Assembly: GCA_009363875.1 (NCBI GenBank) | Contig: CM018693.1 | Coordinates: forward strand, 107,400,362 to 107,464,361 | Reading direction: 5' to 3' | From: Mikania micrantha | Lineage: Eukaryota; Streptophyta; Magnoliopsida; Asterales; Asteraceae | DNA: 64,000 bases | Shown here: positions 12,685 to 20,190 of the stretch, one piece after another | Layout: each line of letters starts with the position of its first letter | Numbering within the stretch: the first letter of the stretch is position 1 | Translations under genes and position numbers: made by a program | Notes under the pieces: generated by a model | What the model was told of the DNA's origin: nothing | What the model saw: only the letters and a program-made list of their open reading frames with translations | Database searches by the model: none

Positions 12685-13783
12685 TGTTGGGAATTATAGG
12701 TTACTTTTAATTTAAACAGTTTCAATTAATCGTATTAATTGATAAAATCAGTTTTCATAAAACTGGATTAAACAGACAGATCAGATCTGACACAGCGGAA
12801 GCTTTTAAATTTTATAACCATTCGATTCGCATTCGAACCAATTCCCAAATCAGGATCCAGTTACAAATCGTTTAAATAACAATTAAATTAAATAACACAA
12901 CCATAGGGGGTTTAAGAAATCGACCTTTACGAAGCGGTTCCAAATCCACACGATGGATCGGCAACCGTCTCGCTAGTTGACTCAAAACGATCACCCGAGT
13001 CAGGATCTCATCCCACGAATCACCGGAATGGACCAAAACTGATTTTGGCTCGGCTCGGCCCTCGGCTCGACACACGGTTCGACTCGGTGGCCTTGGCTCT
13101 GCATGGCTCAGGCAAGGCAACCCTGTTGCGGCTCCTTTTGGCCCCTCGGCTAGGCCCTTGGTGCAGCCTGGTGCAGCCCTTGGTGCGGCCCGGCCTGATG
13201 GCTCAGTTGTGGCTACTTGCGGCGCCCACAAAACCCACAAAGGGTGATGGTGTGGTGGAAGGCTACCAATGAAAGGGAGAGGGAGAGTGGGTGAAAGAGT
13301 CGCCCCTAAAAGGCGGGAGGTTTGATCTACATTTAAAGTCAAATATAGATCCACCATTTTAGGATCTAAGAATTACCAATTCAAAATTTGAATTCCCACA
13401 TTTTATTTCACATTTAATTTAAATTAAAATCTTTTAATTTCATTAAACTCTTTTAGTAATTAAACCATTTAATTACTACTCTCCAATTTTACTAACTAAC
13501 AATTAGTTAGTAGCATTTAATTAAATGTCTAAAATTTAACTAATTCTCAATTTGTTAATTAACATTTAACTAACAATCCCTTATAATAAAGTTCAAAACT
13601 TTATTTGTTTAAGGAATTAATTATCTCTATAATTAATTCCCACCGATTATTATTTCATAAATAATAAAAGCCAATTCGATAAAACCCACAATTCATGATC
13701 ATATATTATGTTTAAAAATTAAACATAAAGCCGTTGCCTTCCAAAGTGTAACTCTTTGGATCATACCTTTCATAGTAACGTTG
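12685..13783 (-). repeat. 5' LTR of E, truncated at its outer end
   Basis: Similar to 6339-7476 until CATAGTAACGTTGA, where it stops about 36 bp short of the expected end and G pol sequence resumes. On the minus strand the bases after the LTR end read TTTGGACCCGATGT. This contains the TGG expected of a primer site, but I cannot match it to a tRNA. Confidence 0.8.
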
Positions 13784-13999
13784 AACTTAGTTGAGTTTGC
13801 ATATAATAATAGTTGGCAAGCTAGCACCGATATGGCTCCTTTTGAACTTCTATACGGTCAGAAATGTAGAGCGCCAATACGTTGGAATGAAATTGGAGAA
13901 AAAGTAATTGAGGGGCTAGCAATTCGTCATAATCACTAATGAAAAAGTTGCCATTGCACGAGAAAAACTGAAAGAGGCTCAGACTAGACAAAAGGGTTA
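13784..13999 (+). pseudogene. Third fragment of G pol: integrase C-terminal part
   Basis: The fragment reads VEFAYNNSWQAS..MAPFELLYGQKCRAPIRW, then breaks frame near 13915-13945, then ARE.LKEAQTRQKGY. This is the integrase region between the catalytic Glu and the GPF/Y module. It stops at 13999 where C begins. The preceding five bases GGTTA should be C's target duplication, but I find no partner on the right. Confidence 0.8.
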
Positions 14000-15626
14000 T
14001 GTAATACCCCGACCAATGGCGGAATCATCGGAGCGTACACAAAGTGTAGATTGTTTAAAAGCACATGGTGTTTATTGTAATGAGTTCAAACCATTTGCTA
14101 TCATAAATTCAAACTTAACATTAAAACATCCATTACATAATAAAAGGAAATACTAAATCAAACAATCAAATTCTAAACATAACAATAAAACTAAATCCAA
14201 TCTCTTTGCATTCCTAAGTAGCATTTCCACCTGAAACATGTCTAAATAAAAGGTCAACTATAAAGTTGGTGAGCTTCACAGGTTTTTAGCACACACACCA
14301 AAATAGTTGAATAAAATGTTTATAAATGTTATAAGTAATATGTGTAATCAAGCAATATGAACATACAATATTGAATTAGTAAATAAAGCAGATCAACTAA
14401 TGTTAACAGAATAATGTTTGACCAAGGTAAGGATCGCAATGCTTGAACTAGTAACTATCACTGCTGGCTTCCCCCGAAGGGTAAATCAAACACAGTGGAA
14501 TTGGCCGGTCAATAGATTTATCATAGTCACTAGGGGTGATCAATGCTAAATGTTAACTAAAGTTCAATATGTATAATATCATAAACTTGTTTCACATAAA
14601 TTGTTTAAAAGATTTGATAACATGTTTCATGCCAAATAATAAAATCATAAAAAGGGGCTATGAAGACTCACCTTGTGTGATAAGCTAGTCTTTGCTAATA
14701 AATAAAAAATACGTAATCCAAGTAGTATCCAACGCAAAGCAATCAACCTATATTGTGAATTAAAGTATATATTATAATTTCTATGAAATCTCTAATATAA
14801 ATATAATATTATGATTTCATGTATAAATGTTTACAATTTAATATATATATTTATATATAATAGATATATGTATATATATATATCCATATTTTGTTCAAAA
14901 GAAATATATAAGTATAGACTTGTATAATTCTTTTAAATTTTTATGATTTAAATTAAATAAATTTTACCAATAATTCATCATAAAATAATAGTATAGATTT
15001 CTTATTACTTTAAAAAAATTTGTATGTTAAACCAATTAATTCAACTTACAAACAATTTAAGGTGAATTAATAATATATTAATTTGTTATAATACTTACAT
15101 TGTTATTTATTTAAAAAAACATTAAAAATATTTTCTTTGTAATTTCGTAAACCTTTAAAATTAAATGTATAAGTTTACTAACTAAAATATTATAAAAAAA
15201 AATTTCTATGTTAAACTAATTTCATAAATTTAACACGTGTGATTTAAAATTATCATTTGTTTTTCAAAAAAAAATCAAGTTGTTATCTTATTCATAAAAT
15301 TAATACACTTTTGTAAAGAATTAATTAAATAGATAAATAATTAAACTAAGTAAATAAATAGTTATTTACTTAATTATTTATTTATTAATTTATTATTATT
15401 TTTTTTAAAGATGTAAATAATTAAATGAATAAATACTACATAATCTAAATATAACTTTTTATATATCTAATGAAATAAATTAAATAAATAAACTGAATAA
15501 TATATTTATTATATATTTTTTTTTTCAAATTAATAGTTTTTTTTAAGTTTATAAAAAAATTAGATGAAATAAGAATTTAAAAATGATTAATAATTAAAAA
15601 GTTATAAAATGAATTAAAAAAAAAAT

Positions 15627-15713
15627 TGGTCCACCCGCGGTTGCCGGGTCTCGAACCCCCGACCCTTCAATCTAAATCACAGCCACCTACCGTTCTAAAG
15701 GCTTTAGCCGCTA
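15627..15713 (-). other. tRNA-like segment with pol III B box in C LTR
   Basis: The minus strand contains GGTTCGAGACC (15647-15657), a perfect B-box pattern within a CGGG..CCCG stem, ends GGGTGGACCA, and runs directly into a long T run like a pol III terminator. A TATA-like CTTTATAAATGG lies about 55 bp upstream. I could not fold a full acceptor stem, so I do not call it a tRNA gene. Confidence 0.55.
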
Positions 15714-15767
15714 CTGTTTTCCATCTTAATTATACTTAACCTGATTCCCTACGTTTCCCCCAATTCC

Positions 15768-15777
15768 ATTTATAAAG
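15768..15777 (-). promoter_or_regulatory. TATA-like box of C LTR
   Basis: Minus strand CTTTATAAAT. Its spacing to the tRNA-like segment matches that in the A and B LTRs. Confidence 0.45.
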
Positions 15778-16183
15778 AAACCGTAACCCTAGAACTTATT
15801 TCATTCAAATTCGATCGATTCACCATTCGATCATTGATATAAGTTTAGGGCTTTTGTTAAGGGTTTAAAACCGAACATGTGGGTGTATAAAATGATTACC
15901 TTTGTTGTGATTTGATGTGATTTCGAGTAATGGACAGAGAGCGACAAGGAACGAGTTGCAGGTCTTGATTTGCGATCCTAAGGAGCTTTAGGAGGTGTTT
16001 TGATTGCACAGATCGATTCGTGAATGCTAATGAGATGTGTGGGTTGATTTAATTTGATTTTTATGCTCGTTTATATAGATTTTAACACACACGATCGAAT
16101 CCGGTTTATTAGGAACGAATTTCGTTTTGATTCTTGACTTATTCGACTATTTGGTTGATGTTAACGATTCCACGAAGTTCGTA

Positions 16184-16329
16184 TGTGACAATCCGACTTT
16201 TCACACTAACCTTGTTAACTGGAGTTGGTGATATCACAGGCCCAACAGTGACAAGGTGGGCCCAACAGAGCCAATGTAGGCCCATTGAGATCTAGGGAGG
16301 CCCAATTATGAAATCAAGGCCCAATAAGG
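16184..16329 (+). repeat. B 5' LTR, first 146 bp
   Basis: TGTGACAATCCGACTTTTCA start, then GGCCCAA repeats. Split by A after TAAGG; it continues at 28106. Confidence 0.95.
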
Positions 16330-16374
16330 TGTGACAATCCGACTTTTCACATTAACCTTGTTAACGAGAGTTGG

Positions 16375-16765
16375 TGCTATTACAGGCCCAACAAGGCCAA
16401 TCAAGGCCCAATAGGACCAATGAAGGTCCATCAGGCCCAACAAGGCCAAGGAAGGCCCAATAAGGCCTAGAGAGGCCCAATGAGATCTAGTAAGGCACAA
16501 TAAGATTAATTTAGGCCCAGTAAAGTCAAAGAAGATCCAGTGAAGTCAAGGAAGACCCAACAAGACAAATCAGTTCCAATAAAGTCTATGAAGGCCCAAC
16601 AGAACTAAGTTAGGCCCAACAGGGGCAAATGGGGCCCAATATAATCAAATTAAGGCCCAATAAGGCCCAGGGAGGCCCAAGGAAATCTAGGAAGGTCCAG
16701 TAAAGTTTAGTTAGGCCCAATTGGAATTAAGAAGCCCAATTGAGTAAATGTAGCCCAATAATGTT
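16375..16765 (+). repeat. GGCCCAA short-spaced array in A U3
   Basis: AGGCCCAA/GGCCCAAT recurs about every 18-22 bp, more than 20 times with variants such as GGTCCA. The same block is at 25397-25787 in the 3' LTR, and a shorter relative lies in the B LTR. The core TGGGCC on the opposite strand equals the plant site II promoter motif bound by TCP factors, so a promoter role is possible. Confidence 0.85.
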
Positions 16766-17730
16766 TCAATTGTTTTAATTAGTGGCAATCCGGCGAGTTC
16801 AGATTTACTTTATTAATCAGAAATTGGCAGGAATAATTCGAAATCAATCAAGATTTAACTAGAGGATGGTAATTGATCAAAAACGATCTTAGAATGTTAA
16901 AAACTTTAAGGATTAAGATTTCAAAGCAAGAAAAGTTCCAATTCTTGACTTTTTAAGTCAAAATTCGATAATGGTGCAATCAAAGGTTTAAATTCGTATT
17001 AAATTGAGGATAGTAACTGAATTAGTCATATTAGTGATTCATTATGATGATAATTAAACCTTATGATCGGTTATTAGAAGCTAAAGGGCTGCATTAAACT
17101 TTCATTAAGCTTTTCAAGTAGAAACCGTTTTGAATCATTATCAAAATCCCATATTCAAATCAAAATTCGCGAAATTGAAACTTCCAGAGCTCTATTCGGC
17201 ACTTTTAGAACACACTTCATATTTCAATTTCATCGTAGCAACTGTGGATCGAAGAAACCCATTGGAGGTCGACCGAAACTTCATCTAAAAGTCGAGATAC
17301 ATAAATTAGACATTCAACCAGGTACATTTTCAATCCTACACCACCTAAGATGGCCGACTAAGCTAATCCATATGCTTAATTCGAGAATAAACATTGAATT
17401 CCACGATTTTGATCTCTAGGGTTCATCTTTGAAACCAAATTGGGGGTTTTTGTTCAAACGATTTAGGTAATCAAATTAATTGGTTCCATTAGTTTCAGAA
17501 GGGTCCGACTTAGGTTAATCCTATGTTAATTGTATCAAAGTTCAACGAATTTGATGGTTTTGAATTCTAGGGTTCTTGGGTTAAACGGGTTAGTGGTTTT
17601 TGATTCAAACAAGTGTAATATTCGAATTAATCGTGTAGGTAGGATCGAAATGGGTATATTAATGAAAACCAACTGGTTTTAGACTGGATCGAAATCGAAT
17701 TCATAGCAAATTGGATCAGAGAGGCTTCGG

Positions 17731-17879
17731 CTATAATAGGGATGAAGAGAACCAGTGGGTTAGGAGTTAAAAGAATTATTTTCTGGTATATGAACGCGAT
17801 ACCCTAGCGGGCGTAGTGGTAGATGCTGTGTGTGTGATGTTGAGGGTCGCGGGTTCGAGTCCCGGCCCAACCAGTTTTT
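17731..17879 (+). promoter_or_regulatory. TATA-like box followed by tRNA-like segment in A 5' LTR
   Basis: CTATAATAGG at 17731-17740 is followed 60 bp later by a tRNA-like block (17801-17873). That block has an AGTGGTAGATGC D-arm-like stretch, a perfect B box GGTTCGAGTCC (17852-17862), the end CCCAACCA, and a TTTTT run at 17875-17879. The 3' LTR copy of the tRNA-like block is at 26823-26901. No matching acceptor stem is visible, so this is tRNA-like rather than a tRNA gene. Confidence 0.55.
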
Positions 17880-18263
17880 GGAGTTTTAAGATATTTTTAG
17901 TGTTTGAATCATAACTTCCACATACGAACTCCGTTTTAGTTCGTTCAAGTTGCGTTGGAACCGTAACTAGAATACGAACGTGTTAGGATGATAAAATATA
18001 TATTTTAATCCGAACACGAAATCGCGTATAATTACGTTTAAATTAAATAAAATCAAAAGTGATTTTATTTAAACGATTTCAAAAGCACGCGTACTTCCGT
18101 ATGTCAAATTTTAACACTTTAACATACGTATGTTGATACGTATGTGATTTCAAGCACAAAACGATTATTCGAATAACAATAGGTTATTGTTTAAATCACA
18201 GATTCTTCGTAGAGGATTTCTACGCGAGTTTTCACATACTTGATCATTCTGCTAAAAACAAAG

Positions 18264-18765
18264 GTGCGTACACGGCCCCTTTCTTATTTTAAACTGTTTT
18301 GGGGGAGAAAACATGTGCAACAAACTACTTTTAGATACATATCACTTGCATGAGTTATCTGTTTACATTATGTGCAACATATCAACTTGAAAGTCCTTAC
18401 ACACCTCGAACCGTTTAGTTTGCTGTAATGCAAAGCGTGGTAGTTGGAAATAGATCTATTAGGTTTGACAAACCTCACCTGGTAGATGGGATCTACGCAG
18501 GTGTTTGACTGACCAAACACATTTTTTTACTATTGTTGTGATAGACAATAGTGGCAAGGCGAAAACATGCTATAGCATGGCAACTAGTCAGCTTCGGTGT
18601 CGAACACGTATGTAAATAGTTATATGACTAGCTATCATGACTGTGCAATTGTGATTATGTTATCTACCAACTTGTTATTCAAACTGATGTTTTGAACTCT
18701 ATGATTACTTAAAACCTGTGTTATGCACCAACCTTTGTGTTGACTTGATTTGCATGTTTTCTCAG
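18264..18765 (+). other. Candidate intron in the A leader
   Basis: The donor-like CAAAG/GTGCGT and the acceptor-like GCATGTTTTCTCAG/G, with upstream GTTGACTTGATT as a possible branch region, bound a 502-bp span in the transcribed part of the LTR. B has the same sites at 29880 and 30370. Inferred from consensus and conservation only. Confidence 0.4.
18461..18579 (+). other. Cluster of five consecutive hairpins
   Basis: The stems are AGGTTT/AAACCT (18461-18475), GTAGAT/ATCTAC (18482-18496), GTGTTTG/CAAACAC (18501-18520), ACTATTGT/ACAATAGT (18529-18552) and the palindrome CATGCTATAGCATG (18566-18579). All are retained in the four A and B LTRs. Confidence 0.8.
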
Positions 18766-19081
18766 GACGCTAAGGCGCGCGTAACAGCTGGCATGGACTA
18801 GGAAGATAGAGTCTCATGCATATAAACACCTTGAACATTTGAATTTGATTATTTCAGTATTTTGATTTGTAAATGTTTTACTTATCAACAATTTATTGGT
18901 TTTGATTTGAGACGCTTCCGCAACTTTTTGTAAACTCTGGTTAATATGTTTGTTTTAAAGACCAACGTATGTTTTTGAAATCCATATAGAGGTCTTCGCT
19001 ATGTCTAATGATCTGAGATCCTGGTTTGTCACGTTCCCAAACGGTATGATTCCGTTAGTGGAAATTGGGGGTGTGACAGAT

Positions 19082-19093
19082 TGGTATCAGAGA
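19082..19093 (+). other. Primer-binding site of A
   Basis: TGGTATCAGAGA, three bases after the LTR end. It differs from the plant initiator-Met tRNA complement TGGTATCAGAGC at the last base; B has the exact form. Confidence 0.9.
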
Positions 19094-19261
19094 CATTGGT
19101 TATAGCGAATTAGGTTTGCATTTGTAGGCCTAGACTATGACTGTTAGACATTAGACACATCTGTTAATACGTATTGCTTAGAAATTACATATGACGTTAT
19201 GTAATTGACTTGCTTACGTATTCCATGGCACTGCACTTACATATGATGTTATGTAACAGGC

Positions 19262-19942
19262 ATGGCTTCATCATCAGTTCCTTATGTTATCATTGATGAT
19301 TCCGAGGACGAGGAGCCGATGGTTCCGGCACCACCATCATCACCACCACCACCCATTCCATCACCACCACCATATGAGATGGAGGACTCCGATCCAGAGG
19401 AGGATCCGGAGGAAGACCCGGAGGAGGATCCGGAGGAGGATCCAGACGAGGATCCTGATGAGGATCCAGAGGAGGATCCAGACGAGGATCCAGTTGAGGA
19501 CCCGGATGAGGATCCGGTGGAGGCACCATGGGTGAATACCCAGGGACTCTATGCTGCAGGACCATCTACACATCCACCACCCGTACTGGACGCTCCTGAG
19601 CCTAAGAGGCAAAGGACGGACGCAGAGGAGATCGCCAAGTTGCGCGAGGACGTGGATACAGCAGAGGAGAAGCTCTATCAGAGATCTCAGGAGTTATGGG
19701 ATGCCATTGAGAGGCAAGAGGAACTTGCCCAACTGGTTCATGACATGCGAGATGAGATGTGGAACATGATTGGTCGTTTAGAGGAGTCAGAGAACCGAGC
19801 CGAGATCTTGGAGGGCAGGATTGAAGCTTTGGAGGACTTAGTGGTAGTTGAGAATGAGGAACAGGATGAGGACGAGGATGAGGAGGAGGAACCAGCACCA
19901 GTTGCTGAGTCCGATCCTGAATCCACCGTTGAGGACGATTGA
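19262..19942 (+). CDS. Accessory ORF1 of A: acidic coiled-coil protein with SUMO-interaction-like motifs
   Basis: A 226-residue protein between primer site and gag. Residues 8-18 read YVIIDDSEDEE, a strong SUMO-interaction-like motif (hydrophobic core followed by acidic and phosphorylatable residues). Residues 20-38 are proline-rich. Residues 44-86 are tandem D/E-E/D-D-P repeats. PKRQRT (114-119) is a basic nuclear-localisation-like stretch. Residues 121-196 are heptad-rich and probably a coiled coil. LVVVENEEQDEDE (193-205) is a second possible SUMO motif in front of an acidic tail. The start is the ATG shared with B, six bases after a TTACATA/TATGTAA hairpin and next to an AACAG acceptor-like site. 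I do not recognise the family; function is unknown. Its high similarity to the B copy and intact frame suggest it matters to the element. Confidence 0.85.
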   Translation: MASSSVPYVIIDDSEDEEPMVPAPPSSPPPPIPSPPPYEMEDSDPEEDPEEDPEEDPEEDPDEDPDEDPEEDPDEDPVEDPDEDPVEAPWVNTQGLYAAGPSTHPPPVLDAPEPKRQRTDAEEIAKLREDVDTAEEKLYQRSQELWDAIERQEELAQLVHDMRDEMWNMIGRLEESENRAEILEGRIEALEDLVVVENEEQDEDEDEEEEPAPVAESDPESTVEDD

Positions 19943-20163
19943 TTCTCTTTCTTTTATTTCTGTTTTGTTTAAACTTATTAGGAACGGGTTGTGTTCCTAC
20001 ATTAGTAGTTTGAAATTTTGTATTTCATTTCAAAAGTATTGTACTCAAAGAAAGTTTCTATTTATGAAAGAACTATAGTTTGTTTCCAACAACTGTGTTG
20101 TTTATATTACATGTTGTATTTATTGTTTTTACTTACACATGTTACATTGGATTTTGACTTCGT

Positions 20164-20184
20164 GCTAACACTTCTTGTAAATAG
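20164..20184 (+). promoter_or_regulatory. Acceptor-like site just before gag of A
   Basis: GCTAAC (branch-point-like) followed by CTTCTTGTAAATAG, six bases before the gag ATG. B keeps it (AG at 31754-31755). It may allow gag to be translated from a spliced RNA lacking ORF1. Confidence 0.4.
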
Positions 20185-20190
20185 GAACTA

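Larger units (their letters stand above)
6339..13783 (-). mobile_element. Element E: reverse-strand Ty1/copia-type retrotransposon with gag only
   Basis: It is bounded by two similar LTRs (6339-7476 and 12685-13783). On the minus strand the order is 5' LTR (right), gag remnant (11231-10577), long AT-rich region, polypurine tract, 3' LTR (left). The tract just outside the left LTR reads CCAAGTGGGAGTC on minus, followed by TGTTGG, the usual copia arrangement. No integrase, RT or RNase H signature is seen between 7477 and 10576, so it resembles terminal-repeat retrotransposons that keep only gag. The right LTR lacks about 36 bp of its outer end, and roughly 180 bp of the host element G is missing there too, so no target duplication can be shown. 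Confidence 0.8.
14000..16183 (-). mobile_element. Left LTR of element C, part 1
   Basis: Starts TGTAATACCCCGACCAATGG and matches 46253-48437 closely; the right copy has TGTAACACCCC. It is interrupted at 16183 by B (duplication TCGTA) and continues at 39602. Orientation is minus, because the other C LTR abuts a minus-strand primer site at 46237-46249. It contains an acceptor-like site (14231), a donor-like AAG/GTGAGT (14671), a very AT-rich block (about 14750-15620), a tRNA-like segment (15627-15713) and a TATA-like box (15768-15777), all on minus. This is element C's 3' LTR in its own sense. Confidence 0.8.
16330..19078 (+). repeat. A 5' LTR (2749 bp)
   Basis: TGTGACAATCC..GGGGGTGTGACA ends. 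Order inside: GGCCCAA array, AT-rich U3, TATA-like CTATAATAGG (17731-17740), tRNA-like segment (17801-17879), donor-like AAG/GTGCGT (18264), hairpin cluster (18461-18579), and acceptor-like TTTTCTCAG (ends 18765). Confidence 0.97.

Noticed and set aside
16306..16500. Minus-strand repetitive frame in the A LTR (also 25337-25522)
   Set aside because: The Leu/Gly/Ala/Trp-rich product is a direct translation of the GGCCCAA array, so it is not a gene.
17801..17873. Intact tRNA gene
   Set aside because: The B box and D-arm-like stretch are good, but 5' and 3' acceptor strands do not pair. I call it tRNA-like only. The same holds for 29408-29481 and 15627-15713.
19290..19926. Several antisense and frame-shifted frames over ORF1 (also 30850-31523)
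   Set aside because: Shadows of the acidic repeat, whose codons stay open in other frames.
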